A stretch of 64,000 nucleotides of DNA from Archilochus colubris (Eukaryota > Chordata > Aves > Apodiformes > Trochilidae), in contig CM041084.1 of the NCBI GenBank assembly GCA_023079485.1, forward strand, positions 133,826,792 through 133,890,791. Reading direction: 5' to 3'. Every line of letters starts with the position of its first letter. Position 1 is the first letter of the stretch. This document shows positions 27,689 through 42,900 of this stretch, piece by piece. The translations under genes were made by a program, and so were the position numbers. Below the pieces are notes generated by a model. It was not told the origin of the DNA, ran no database searches, and saw nothing but the letters and a program-made list of their open reading frames with translations.

Positions 27689-27981
27689 TTAATTTCCAGA
27701 GTTCACCTTTATTAAAAACAAGGTTTTTGTTGTGAGAACAAATAATCTCTCACTTGTAGCTTGAAAGCCTAAGATAGGATCATTGGCTTCCAGGGTTGCT
27801 ACCAGCTGCTTAGCAACCTGTCCTACTTGTCTTCCTTCCTTCCTGTTGTAGAGAACTGTGGAGAGAGGAGTTGGCTGACGATAGATGAAAACTCGTCGTA
27901 AGCACTCACAAAGAGCAGCGTAGGAGTAGTCTGGAGCACAAGCCATGAACTTCTTGTCTTGTTTTGATGCTTGGACATAAC
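27689..27981 (-). CDS. NUDCD1: NUDCD1 coding exon 10 (C-terminus and stop)
   Basis: 293 nt of coding sequence, acceptor ccatgcag. It encodes [11 protein letters not shown], then [17 protein letters not shown] and [14 protein letters not shown], and ends [11 protein letters not shown] at 27691-27689. The vertebrate C-terminus is preserved without a break. Confidence 0.96.
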
Positions 27982-30900
27982 CTGCATGGCCCAAAAAGAA
28001 GGAGAAGGGATAAGCAATATATTGGTGTCAACACCACTTTACCTGGCTAAGACAAAACCAAGCTTAGCTTACAAAAGAAAAAAAAATATGTAACTAATAT
28101 CAGAAAAGGAAAGACACAGATCTGTGTTATCATTAAATAAGGCAACAGTTTTTGAAGGTATGCATTAACCAATCTAACACCAATATACAATTCTTCAGTA
28201 CATCTTCCTGAGTGGCCTTTTAGAAGCATATGCATGTATAGCAAGATCCTGTTCCCATATCTAGACCCCCGTCCACCTCACTAAATCTTCTATTTTCTCA
28301 GCAGGATACACATCTTGGCTTGATATTAGTAGTCTCAGCAGAATAACCCTCTTCTCTCCTCTTCTCTCCCAGTTTGTAATTGCATTTACAGTTTAAGATT
28401 TCTGAGCATACCTAATCTCAAATAGACATTTAAAAACTTGTCTTCTATTTATAACTGACCAATAAAGCCACAAGTTCCTTTCCAACACACTGTAATCTTT
28501 GTTAATACTTGCTAAGAAGGAAAAATCTCTCTTTTCCTCTTCTATTACAAAACTCAGTTAGTAAACAGACTTCTTCAGACTGATTTCCTTTCATGCCTTT
28601 GTAAAGAGACCTGAAACACAATTTTTGCAGTGATCTGCCAGCTTTCTGAAAAGTTAGTGCTTCACTTTCACTGAACAATGCCCAGCAATGGTTACCACAG
28701 AAAGGCAGCACCTCTGAGAACAGCAAGCAAGCCAGAGTTTACTTTTCCTTATTATCCTAGGGTAGAGGCCAGAGTACTTTTACTGGGGCTGTCTGGGATG
28801 GAGTCAATTTTGCTCACAGAAGACCATAGTGGGTGAATAGGACAGAATTGATACCACCTGATTTTTTGGTTATTCCAGACCATATTGTCATGGTTTTCTA
28901 TTTTTCCAGCTCTGCCTCCCCCCCCCTAGTAGGCTGGGGATGGACAAGAAGCTGGGAAGGCAGCTGATCCAAACTGACCAGAGCTCAGCCCTTGAGTTTT
29001 CTTGCTTTTTTTGAGGGCAATCAACTGTGTGGTACTTGGGTTCCCACCAAGACAAACCTGCAGCAGTACCACCACACTTCCAACAGTGCATTTCCATGCC
29101 TTGCAGATGTCTTAGTTGTTTTGCTTTTTAAAAAATGTTACCCCTGAGACTCCTAAATTTTTAAGTGCTTGCTACTGTCCCCCAAACATGATCTCAGTTC
29201 AAATCTAGCTTGGCACTTTTCATCACAAACTCAATTGACATGATTGCTCTACCGGGAAATAGCAGGGCATCCAGAAAAGCTTTCCAAGTGTAAGGTAGGT
29301 AATTTAATTCTTATATTAAAACACGGGCACTAACACTAAAAGCAGGAGTTAAGTATAGGCTTGCAAGTAAAAGAAGATTTTGAGTCAGGGGACTTGTATT
29401 TCCCAGAAAGAATATCATAGGTTCTTAATAAAATAAAATAAAAATAAATAAATAAATAAATAAATAAAAAGGCATTGTCCTCTAGTTTTCTGGCTTACAG
29501 ATGGAACCCTGTTAAGGGCAGGGGATTCATACAGAAAGAATGAGAAGCCAGTCAAACCTACAAGCTTCTTCAGTAAAATGTGTTAAGAAAGGCAATAGCA
29601 GGCAACCTCTCTTTCAACCAACTGCAAACCTTAAGTCATTAGAAGCCAAAGGTCTACTAAAGACCAATTGCTTTTTTTCAACAGAAAGGTTTTAGGATAG
29701 ATTTATATATAACAAAAAAACTTGGTCCCTTCATTTTCCCTCTGGCTTTTTCCTTAAGTTTTTGTCCAAGACTTGAGCTAAAAAATATTAATTTTCCAAT
29801 CATCATTTTCATGTAGCTTATTAGCAACTAACAGCAACAGTTACTAGCTCTTGCAAAGAACTTTCAAATTTGGTTGTAGATAAACAAGCTGATGAATTAC
29901 ATAACCTCTCACACATAAAAGATGAACCAGATTAGTACAGAAGTGTAAACTTAATTATAATACTGTAAAATGATAGTATAGTAAGGAGAAATAAATAGCA
30001 AACGGTGATTGTTTTTTATGACCTTAGGTACAAAAAGCTCAGAGACATAATAATTTCCTTCTTGCTATTTTCAAAACAATAAACACATTCTTAATACAGT
30101 ACCACAAAGTCAGCACAGAAACTTGAAACTAATAGTAATTTGAGAAAACATATTAATCCTTATCATCTGCTTTTTTCAGCATAATGAAATTTGAAACGAG
30201 TAAACAAAGAACAAATTGCAAAATTAATCTCTTTTGTTAGAGAATTTGTCAAGGTGCCTATAGCTCAATTTGATCTTGATTTAAAATAAAAGGTTACTAA
30301 AAAAAATCATTCCCATTACAAAACTGAAAAAACTCAGAACAAACCCAATCATGTGTTATGGCAAGCTATATAAACCAGCTAATATCTTCTTTCATTTTAG
30401 ATTGAGACTGAGATTGGTGTAGTCAAACAAACATACTTGGAAGAGGGAAGGAATGCATTGTCACTCTGATGGCATTATTGAAGAAATGGGTCTAGAGAAC
30501 ATAAAGACTTCAGTTGTCACAGCAGAAGTAAATCTTGGAACAGATTAACTTTCATTGAAACCAAGTTACCTGTTTCTTATTCGACAGGTACAATACTGGG
30601 CTACATGGATCCCCCTATTTGATCTGATATGGTCATTCTTACTCTTGCATCCATATTTTTCAAAAGTACATTCTGCTTCTGAGATTTGGGATTCTGCTTC
30701 CAGCAACTGGTAAAAACAAATTTAGTCCTGATTGCAAGGATACAGCAATAACTAACACTTCTTCACAATCACATTTTCTACTTTTTTGGTAGTCTGTACT
30801 TTAAAAAGAATTAGGAGCTTCTCGTGCCACAGGTGGCAGTTACACTCCTGATTGATTTTTCCTCTCACTACGATTTTTCTACCTAACTTTTCTTGCAAAT

Positions 30901-33900
30901 CCATGAAAACTTTCCCTGTCCACAAAACTTTGTGACAGAGGGTTCCACAGTTGTCTTTTAGTTTCTTTTGAACCTACTATGCAGCAGCATCATTTGATGC
31001 TCCTTGCACTTAGAACAGAAGAATCACTGAACAATCACGTCCAGCTCTTCAGACTTGTCACCTTCAGACAACGAGATAGAAAACATCTAAACGTCACTTA
31101 CCAAAAAATCTTATCATAAGCAAAAATACACCTGGACATTTCATCATTGAACTGCAGATGTTTCCCTGGTATATGAGTGTTAAGGTGGTGATTGTGTTTT
31201 TATGTCTGTAACTCTGGTTCACTTACCCAAGGACCTCTCCTTTTTATGGTGCAGTACTGAACTTGCAACTTGTCTATAGCCTGACAGAGCTTATTTCCCC
31301 TCCCAATTTCCTCTAATATTTCTAAAATTAGGGTATCGTGCTGATATCAACAGCATTATAGCACCTTTCAATTAAAATTTAGTTAAGTGAAATTTCAACA
31401 GAAGGCATGCTACGAGTACTCAGGTAGAACAGCACTCACACTAAGAGTACTCAGGTCTTTAGACAGAGAACAGTGACACAGAGGTCCATTTCCTACCTAA
31501 AGCATTAAAAGTTCCAATGTGTTCCCACATGTTTTCTGGTTCGTCAGCGTGGGGCTGCCAGATCAGAGCATCCACATCATGTCTCAGGCAGAAGCATGGC
31601 ATTTCTTTGGGATCCACAACAACTGAGAAAAGATATTGGTTGCTTCCAAGATTAATCTGAAAACAAAACAAAGAAAAACAAAATATTGATTCTATCAATA
31701 AGCAGCAGCTTCTGTCACACATATTGCCTAAGGAACATGATCAACAGCTTCGTGTTTGTTAGTTGACAAAAATGTTTGCAGCTTCATGCTGCATCCCATT
31801 ATCAACAGCTCAATACACTACAGGTAGCTAAAAGATTTCAAGCAAATACAATTAAAATTTCTTGGTACAGTATTTAGGGAATCACTATGTCTACCACACA
31901 AGCAAATGGGAATGCATTTTGTGCAGAAATTGTTTTCTGGGATTGAGGATCCTAACTTCTGATAAAAGGAAAAGAGTATCTCTAAGTCATTATATCTATT
32001 TTCTGCAGTGCCAACAGCAAAGGAAATACTGCCCCCCTGCAGTTAAAGCTAGTAAGCACTGGGAAAAGGATGAGTTAAAAGAAAACGACAAATTGTTAAC
32101 TATTTTTTATTTACTCACAATCAAACAATTACTAAATTTCAGATTAAAATGCTCTTCATCAAATACGTTACATCACCAAAAACATTTAATAACCACTTCT
32201 ATTCACAAGAAATGACCTAATGAAGACAGGCATACTCTAGTAAGAGTAAACAATAAACACATATTTTGCACCTTCTATGTAAAACCTTCTAAATGAAGTT
32301 AATAGCAATACTTCTAATGTAGCACTATGACTAGCAAATGCTCAAAGAGGAAAGAACAATGTGTTCTCTTAAGGTCTATCAAGTAAGAACACTCACCCTA
32401 TTTGCACTCAGAGATGATCCACATTGTTCAGATGAATAAATATATATGAACTATTTTTTCTATGCAGAAGCTATAGCTGCAACAGTGACATGCAGGATTA
32501 CACCCTAATACATGGTACAATATACTATACTCTTCAATGAGTATTTCAGATGCTGATATTTGTTGACTTATTGTTCTCAAACAGCTGTCACAGCACTTTT
32601 TATTATATGTATTGTGGCAGTAGCTCTGAACTGCAAGCCTTTTATACTACCATTGACTAATGTCACAGGATGGAAGCCCTGTCTGGAAGATCTTAATTCA
32701 AACTTAACATAAAACCCAGTGGATGAAAAGAAGAGCTACTGAGACTCAGACATTTGTTTACTCAACATTTTACAGTCTATGGCAGAACTAATAGAATTCT
32801 TTCAGCTGATTAAGTTCAAGTCAAATGGCTCAAATTCAGAAGAGCTTTCTATTAGTATGCCATTCAGCAGGTATACAAATTCTTCTGGTGCATTAAAATC
32901 ACAAGTCAGGTGAAATAACCTTCTACCTCCATTAGAATCAGATGCAATCATGAAGGGAGGGTTACTAATTTTCTAAGCAAGTTAGAAGTGAAGAAACACT
33001 AATAAAGACAATGCAAAGAGCTCTAGTAGTAAGGTTTCTTAAGGATATCCAAGCAGAAAATGGGAGGCAAATGTCATATTGGTGCAATGTGGTGAGCAAA
33101 ACAGAAAGTATGAAGTACCAGAAAGGTACAAAGTCAGAAGTCAGGCAGATGACATGAGCAGAAGTGAGCAGCCCAGACCATAAGAAGCACATGAAAAATA
33201 AGCGAAACAGAGGAGAAAAACCTTGAGAAGAGAAACAAGTTAAGCCTTCTCACACATTCAGCTGAAGACTCACTCTATGGGTCCTGCTGCATGCTCATAA
33301 TGACAACTGCTTCTCACACTGGAAACAGTCAAATATGGGGATTGTGCCTCAAGACACACTGGTGTGGTGACACTCCACAGGGTCAGGAACAGTCAGTTAC
33401 TGTATGATTTGACCAGAAGCACCTGCTAGAAGGTTCAACCTCATCTGTTTTACATCAATGAGACCTCAGTTTTGCTGCTGGACAGCTAACTTCCTCAGAA
33501 GTCATTATTATTACTTCATTTTCTCATCTTCGAGGTAAAATAAAGCACAATGTTGCTGAAGCATGACAATAAAATGAAGTTTGGCTTCCTACAGACTAAA
33601 ACTAAATTTTTTCAAGCTCCTCTTGCCCAGAACTCCCTGTAGATAACACCTTTTCTCATTGTTAAGGTCTTTTTTTGTCCCATAATTCCCTCCTCCTTTG
33701 TTTGAATATGAGGCAGAATATTCTATGACTCAACCTGAGCTTTGGCTGTCTTACAGGCCGAACAGCTACTGCCTTTCAAACTGCATATGGACTGAATTAC
33801 TGTGGTAGGTTTGACTTTGGTGGCTGCCAGACACTCACACAGCTGCTCTATCACTGCCCCTCTTCAACAGGACAGGAGGCAAGAATAAGATGAAAAGTTC

Positions 33901-36900
33901 ATGGGTTGAGATAAAAGACAGGGTGATGACTTAATGACTCTACCATCAAGGGCAAAACAGTGTTTATTTGGGAAAAATTAATTTAATTTATTGCAAATTA
34001 AAAATAAAGTAGGATGATGGGAAACGATTTAAAAAAGAAAAACTTTCCCCACACCCTTCCTTGGCTCACCTTCACTCCTTTATTCATGACTCTTCTACCT
34101 CACCCGTTACCAGAGTGGTGCAGGGAGATGAGGAATGGGGTTGGGATCAGTCCATAATGCTTCATTTCTGTTGCTCCTTCCTCCTCACACTACTCCCATA
34201 GGATACAGCCCTTCAGGGACTGTTCCAACATGGGTCCTTCCTATGAGCTGCAATTCAACGACTGCTCCAGCATGGGTCCTTTCCACAGAGTACAGTCCAT
34301 CAGAAATGGGACCAGTACAGGTCTTCCATGTTGCTACAAAAACTGCTTCCACAAAACCTGCTCCTGCTCTCCACTGGCTCTAACTTCCTCTAGGCACATG
34401 CACCTCCTCTGCTGTGGGGTCCTTCTTGGGCTTGCAGGTACATACCTGCTCCATCATGGTGTCCTCCATTGGCTTCAGGGGAATCTCTGCTCTGGCACCT
34501 GCAGCACCTCCTCCCACTCTTTCCTTCTCTGACCCTGGTGTTTGCAGTGCTGTTTCTCTCACATTTTTCTCACTCCTTCTCACTGCTGCTGCACAGCATT
34601 TTTGACACTTTCTTAGATATGTTTTCCCTAAGGGAGTACCAGTATCCCTGATGGTATCAGCTGTGTGCTATTGAGGGTCCATTGGAGCATCTGGAACCAG
34701 CTGTGTCTGGCACAGGGCAGTCCCAGTCTCTTCTTGAAGAGGAAGAGACTCTCGGGAACTCTTAATCAACTCTTAAGAAGCTTCTCTGAACTGATGAATA
34801 GTTTCATAGAGAAGAAAAAAATTGCACAAATATTTATTTTAAAATCCAAAATTAGCATTACAGTAGGTTTGAAGTCACCAGTAATCACCATTCTCAGCCA
34901 AAGGTACAACAACTTATAAATTAAATAATTTACATATGGCAAGAAGTAAGCCTTATAGCACACAGGCCTAACTTGCAGATGTCTTTCAAAAGCAGCTACA
35001 TGTATTTTCAAGGGCTGAGCACTTACTATTTTGTAAATGTGTAATCTGGTAGAGCACACATCAGAATTTAAAATATATTATTTTAGAAACACCATGTCAG
35101 AATTGTCAGTTTTACAAACAGGTTTTTTTTTTCATAAAAATAAACATCTATAGTTCAGTTTTTTAAACACCCAACATGTAATATAAATGCATGAGTTGTA
35201 ACAATGTTATTATATAATCCTATGTGTAAGTGCCATGCTAGTTACCTATTGTTGATTTTTACATCACTAACAGTTTTGGAACAGACTAAAGGAATTAAAG
35301 GGTTTCTTCAGGGTCCAGTAAATTTGTGGAGTATGTAGTGAAATAATTTAACTGCACAGCAAAGTAATTGCAAACTTTGATTACTTTTTCCCCCAGCTAT
35401 AATTTACAGTGTTTTGAAAAACCCAATAAACGCTACTTAAACTGAGTTAGTTGCCTATTTTACATGCAACAGAGATACAGATAATTTGTACAGACAGCCC
35501 AAATGCAAAACAAGTTTTGTGAGTGTTGTCAGGACATGAGAAATACAACTGCAACTAAAGAACCATGCAAACCTGAAGCAGTTACTCATACTCCAAGCCA
35601 GAAAAGCTCCTGAGGAAGGCCTTGCCTCTTTTCTATCACCACTACAGTGATACACTCCAAAGGACATCCACAAATATATGACATGGTTCCCACACTGTTG
35701 CAGATCAGATGCAAACATGATGTCTTTCTCAGAATGACATACAGTTTTAGTTAAGAGGTCATTCTGGCACCTACTGAGAAGGCAGACTATGTAGGCAGCT
35801 TCTGTATAGGCATACAAGAAAAGAGTGACCTTATATGTCAGCTAGTAGAAGTGAGTGAAAGTTCTTCTGTTGTGTTTCCATAATCCAGACCCACCAACCA
35901 GAAGAGAGTCATTCTCCTGCCACAAATCAGCTGCTCTCTGAAATTTCCTACTGGAATTAGCTATTCAAAGACCTAGTTTTATGTCCTCCATTCTTCATTT
36001 TCTCCTGGCTCCACAAATCACTGAGAATACTCTCTTCTTTTGTATTCAAAAAAGTAGCAGCATCTCTTCCCTTAAGCCACCCCAGTTTTGCTAATACTGG
36101 GATGCTTGGGTTTCCCTGCTGCAAGTTCACAGCACCACATTGTACATCAGGAATCTTCCAGCATTTTGTCAACTTATTTCTGTGCATTTTGTCAACATGT
36201 TATAAATGCTACTGCAACTAGTTCCAAAAAACAAGGTAGTTTTTTTTAGGTAACTGATACTTCGCATGAAAAAGCCCCTCCCTCTCATGTGGTTTTAAGA
36301 GTTTGCACAGATTTTTGTTCTGATAATATAATTAAACTTGTATATCATAAAAATGTTTTAAAATATTTCTGTAATAATTTGCAGCACTTACTACATGAGT
36401 GACTTTCAAAGTATCACCATCAAATCTACACAAACTTGCATTATCTTCAAGAAAAGCATCGCATTCTTCTAACTCCTGAGCATTGCACGGTGGTTTTTCT
36501 TTTTCAGGGTTTGGATTCTGAAATAAAAAGACAATTAATTACACTAAAAATCTGAGCTAGTGTGTGTGTGTGTATATACACACACACACAACCCTTTTCA
36601 TAATAAAGTTCAATAGAACAGAAAGAATTATTTACATATCCTTCCATACTTAAAGATCACCCTATTATATACTTATGCAAAATTAAGAGAACAATTTCTG
36701 TTGGGTATGAGAGCATGACTGGTAGGTACAACAGAATCAATTGCAGTTTAAGGAAAAGTACCTAAGCTACTAAAGCATGGACAAAACATTCCCTTCTGCA
36801 AATAGCAGAAACATACAATACTGAAAACCTACACAGATTTAGCAAACTTAGATCAGTGTAAATTTTAGACTGCCGTTGGAAATTATATTTTACAATTGGA

Positions 36901-39900
36901 CTAATTAATTTTGTAAATAGCTAAAAATATAGCTTTGCTAATAATTATTTAAAATGAATAATGGTGTTATGCATATTTGTCTTTGCACTCAGGAAAAAAG
37001 CACATGTATTTTTTCATACACAAAGAAAGGAAATACAAAGGAAAACCTGTCACTTTTCTACCTTGCTCTTGAATTAGTTGTTACACTATGGCATACAGAG
37101 GTTTCCCTCTGCTAATGACACCTTCCTCAGATAGTTTGCAAAAAACCCAGCTATGTTACCTTTGTGATACATTTAAAGAACTAATTTTAACATTTTAACA
37201 GAAAGGGAGATTTAACATTATCTGTTATTTTACAGAAGGCAAAACCATGCACTTATTAAGTATGATTTCATGTTGCATCTTCCACAAAACCAGATACTGC
37301 CCTGACAACTACTACAAGCTGCAAGCTGAGGTCACACAGAATGTGTAGGGAAGGATTAGACATGGAAACTGACTCAAAAGTGATGGAGATCAGCAAAAAT
37401 TTTTTTTAATTGCTAAGACAATTTAAGGTCACAGAAAACAAACATGAAGAGATAACAAAGTAACATCCTTAAATAACAGACCAAGAAAATTGTCCTATAC
37501 TGCAGGCTAGCAGGCATGACTTGAAACAGGGTACCTCTGTCTTTAGAGGTTAGGGCTTTGGGGTTCAGCACTCCTCTCTCAAGCATTCTTAAGAGGTGGT
37601 CTCTGATTTACTGTTTCATTGGGTGACTTTTAAAAACCTTGCAGATACAAATCATTGATGTAAGTAATTTAGATGACAAAAAAAGTCATCAAATTTCTTT
37701 TATAGCTCTTTGAGTTTAAAAGTGAAGTTCCAAATAAATCTATGGTTAAAAGATGTACAATATCTTGCCTACAAATAGTGAGGGAGAGTAAACAGAAATC
37801 AATTTAGAGCAGTAAAAAGAATTAATAACCAAGTTCTTCACCCTTATTTAAAAAAGTAATAACCCAAAACTATTATATCAGGACCATATGGGAGTGGACT
37901 TTTACTTCACAAGTGTAAGATGAGATGCTATTTTCTATTTTAATATAAAGCAGAACTATCTGGAAAACAGCAGTTAAAAATTACATATTATTTGCTTTAA
38001 GTAGACTCCCTTTATAACGATACTGCCAGAAAGTTCATGAATTATGCTTAGGTTTTCTTAAATTTTCCTTTTAAAAATGTCATTTACACTCACAGTAAAC
38101 CTAGGAAGACTCTATAAAAATGTTGCTAACCTATTAATAAACAAAAAACAGACAGCCTTAAAAATTACTTCAATCAGCTGCCTTAAAACAAACTGTCACA
38201 TTGTGAGTGATGGGAACAAATTTATTTCCAATGTTAAATCAGACTTCTGCTTTGGTGTACCAATGCTATCATGCAAACTAAATTCAGTCCCCCAGTGAAA
38301 ACACTGCTACTGCCCAAAGTATATTCACAAGTCAAGTGCTATTAGTTTGTTAACAGTTCCAGTTACAAATGACTGTAGAGTTAGGATTCTGAACACTAAA
38401 TTAACTGATGAGCTATGTCAATGAAATGCAATTTGTTTCATTTTGACCTTCTTACCAGTACTTCAGAGGTAAGATGCATCAGGCTTTCAGCTATTTCAGA
38501 GCATTGGGAAGGGTCCATAATGAATTCCCCTCTTGTGTCTCCAATTATGAGCTCTGGCCACCGGGGTCCCTCATTTTTCTTAATTAGAGAGATTTCCAAA
38601 CTAAAATGCAAATAGAAGCCAAAGAATAGTACATGAAAACACTGCATCCATTTCTCAGCTTAGTCAAAAAAGTTCTATATGTAGATTTGAGCACTTCTGT
38701 TCTCCAAACTGAATTAATAATGAAAATCACATCACAGAAACCATTAGCATTCAATTTATAAAGTAAACTATCCTAACAGAGAACATTCTAAAGACCAGAT
38801 CAAAGAGAAGTGATTTGCAAAAGCCCAATAGCAAAGAGAATATCTTCATTTAAGTGTACTTCATTTTCAAAGTAACCTGAGTTTCCTCTGAAGCAGTCTT
38901 ATTAAGACATTTTAAATACTGTAGGAGATCACCTATAAAGAGATCTATTCAAAGAGCGACAGAATTTTACTACAAAAGTTTATTTGAAACCTAAAAAGTA
39001 CTTAATAGGGCTAACTTATGTGCAGAGTACTTTTATATACTATTTAGGGAAAAAACATTCTGATTTTATTGAACTCATAAATACTGCATCAGTTAATTAT
39101 CTACACTGTGTATCTAAAAGAAGAGATTTGGTGTTGTTTGTAACATGTTTTAAAAAACCAACAACCACACACACAAAAAAAAAAGCCTCAAACAACCAAG
39201 GACAACAAAAATCACAAAACAAACTTCAGATTATCTGTTATAACCATTAGGAATAAGTTCCTAAATAAACAGAAAATAAGGGACTTAGCCCAATGCACCA
39301 GCATAGCAATTCCATTCAGTTACTCTGTTAGACCAACACAGGGGTATTATGATAAATTGATAGATTTATTACATTCACTTTTTCAATACACTTGGAGTCA
39401 ACAATGACAATCTTTCACCTGAAAGAACAGGAAAACCTTTTAGGCTACCAACTAACTTAAAATGCATCATAGTAATAACTATTTGGTGAACTCTGAATTA
39501 GTTTCTGAAGCAATTACATTGGTATTAAAAAGAGCATACATTTAAAGAAGATACTTGGAGCAAGCTTCAGATTTTTAATAAACAAATTCGAAGCAATACT
39601 GAAGTACAAACATTAAGAACCAAGAGCAACTTATTACACTGAAATGGGTAATTACTATTTCCCATTAAAATAGAAGCCAGAGACTCATGCAATATTGCTC
39701 ATTTGATTAATAAAAAAAGCTGCTCAACCAAATTATTTTTCATTATGATATCTAATAACCAATGACTGAAGGGTCACATTTTCCTATTTAGTATACATAT
39801 ATTCTATATATAAATATTAGCCCCTCTATTTAGCTGGGTTTTTTCAGTAGGAAAACTAAAAGCCATACACAACACCTTTTGTTCTCTCTAATTATCCACG

Positions 39901-42900
39901 TGCAGCTTTCATGGTCCACAGATGCATAGAGTTTTCCTTCCATCAAAGGAGGCTGGTCTTTCAGTGTAACACACATTTTATCAGGGGAAAAGCACACTTT
40001 TATGTCATCCTTAGTGATGCCTTCGGGAACCTGAACTGTTATTGTCACATCATCTTCAGTCTGCTGCCAGCAATAGAGAGGGTCTACAATTGGAAACAGA
40101 AAAATCCAAACTAAATTACCAATGCTGTCCTGGAATCCAGAGTGTGAAAGGCTGGGAGATATGGAATAGAAGTTTGTGGAAAAGTGGAAACTAACTTTTA
40201 CTGTGAACAATTTACATAATTACTGATAAAAAAATGGAGAAACAGTTTTTTAGCTATCAAGTTCATTTGTGTCCCTTGCCTAGAGAGCAATTTATATTCA
40301 TGTCCACAGACATTAACAATTAGTATAATACAGCATTACAAAAATGGTAACGAAATGTACTTAATACATGGAAAAAATAATCATTAATAATTTGTTTGAA
40401 GGGACATCAGGTGCAGCAGTACTAAAAAGCTACTGTGTGCTCAGTAGTGTATGACATTCATAGCTGTGAACAATTTTTTCTTACATATTTTGCCAGAAAC
40501 TACACTGACTACTCAACAGAAATTATTTTAGATGACCAAGTAGCCTTCATCTGTATCAGCTGATGGAGATGAAATAAAATTGCCTATTCAGAGGTAGTGA
40601 TTAACTTTTGATCCTGGTTCTCGAATCTGCCATGACGTCCATCTTGACTATTAAATTGCTTCAAGACATGGCCTTTTAAGATAAAAGTTTATACAAAAGG
40701 AAGGCTATGAGAGCGTGACTGGGCAGAGCACAGATGGTGACAGAAAACACAGAGGCATGAATTTTCTGAAAAGTAATCTTGTACATGCTACCTTCCTATT
40801 TAGAGAAAAAGTAAAGTACATGTAGACCCTTTGGAAGCTCTCAAGTTGTCACAACACAAGGTTCTGTAAGCTTCATGTCTTTAACTGTGACTCTGGAAGG
40901 ACTCAACATCATTGCCTGTTACCATGAGTTTACTACTGCAATGGATCAGTCACTGGTGCTACAAATATACTTCCCAGCAACTATTAATATCTGAGATATG
41001 AGTCTTCAAAATCCTAAACTTTGACACTGACTGTATCTGACATGAGAAGCCTTAATTTATGAGAAAACTAAATTACACCAAAAAGTAAGCTAGACTTCCC
41101 CTGTCTTCAATATAGCCTTTTTATAATGTCAAAAACATGCAGATGAGACTATGAAAGAGCAAACTAAACCCCAAAATACAGCTGTACAATATAACCACCT
41201 TAATATTTCTCTATTGTTGTAAACTCCTATAAAAATGTGAGTTCTATTGCTACCATACCTTGTTTTATTATCTGTTATTATGTCTGCAATTTCATCTAAC
41301 CATGAAATTAAAATTACAGACGATATTAGGTGTAGCAAATGACAAATTCTGTCTTAAGGACATTTGAAACTTCACTCTAAACTGGGAGTTCAGATTTCAG
41401 TACTTTCTCTACCATTAGATTTCTGTGCCATAGTAAGTTTTCTAAAGATATTCCTGCAAACAGCATACCAGATTTCCAGGGTTTGACAACACTGTATGTG
41501 CACATACATGCATGAACTGAGCTATGCTAAGAGCCACACAGTGCTCTTTACTGTGTTTCTTCAATCACACCTAGCACACAAGTTGAGAAGCTCTTAAATC
41601 CTTAAAACTTTGTACTAGCTAATTCAGCTGACAGCTGCATAGACACTGCATTATGGTGCTCAGGATTACAGAACTTCTGTGTCTCATGATTTATAGAAAG
41701 CAGTTTTGGTTGGATAAAACCTTTAAGATCAAGTTCAACTGTTAACCTAGCACTGCCAAGTCCTAGGTTCCTAAGGAAAACATCTACATGTCCTTTATAT
41801 ATCTCCAGGAATGGTGACTCAGCCACTTCTTAGGCAGCCTGTTCCAGTGCCTAACACCTTTTCAATTAAGACATTTTTGCTACTATCCAATCTAAACCTG
41901 CCCTGACACAACTTGAGGCCATTTCTTCTTGTTGCCTTTACATACTTAATTTTGTTTTGATATTAAGAAAAAAAAGCATAGATGTCTTTTGTTGAAGTTG
42001 ACTATTTTTTCTGAACTGATTTCCCACTAAAGACAAACTTTTACAGGATCCTCATTCTTTAAAAAGAAAAAAATTGTTTGTTTTGGGTTTTTTTTGGGGT
42101 TTGTTGATTTGTTTGTGTTGGGTGTTTTTTCTGTTTGGTTTTGTTGATTTAGAAAGGCAGGAGTAAATTACTTATCAGAGAACTTTCTGAGAAGTAGGTA
42201 CTTGGGAAATTCAATGGGTGCTACACCAACTTCTCCGATCTAGGAAGACTGGCTTCTTGAGTCTTTCAGTCAGATGCCTAAATTTAGGTGCTACCTGAGA
42301 TATCCAACTCCTACCAAAGTATAGTGCCATTTGCAAAACATCTTTTTCCTTAGGAGAAGAAAATTCTTCAAGTGTGTCTTTTTGAAAAAAAGTTTCTGAC
42401 AGAGGTTTATGGACAATACAACTTCCTATGGTGAATACAAACAAAAAGAAAGCCAATTTGTTCTTAAAAAAACGCAGAAGATAGCTATTAAAGAATTTAT
42501 TGTTAAGAGTTTCCAAACAGATGGTAAACTGACAAGCTATTTTTTCAATCAAAAGAGACATCAGCATATGATAACTTGCCAGATAAGTCTTACCTTTCTT
42601 CTCATCTGATGCTTTTGCATCATCATTCTCATCATCATTTTCTTCTAATTTGTCATCTTCATCTTTCACAAATTTGAACGGTTTGTAGGAAACAATCATT
42701 AGACCATCCCCACTCGGCTCTATTGCTGCATAGTGGGGGACTGATTTGCCTTGTAAAACTCTTCTTTTAAAAATTTCATATCTGTGATTGCCTATAAAAA
42801 AAAAAATCCTTTAGTGGTAATATTTTTCTAGAAGACATTATTATGTAAGAGTATCAACACACTTAAAAATACTAAACAATTCTGGAAGCTAAACCAGAGT

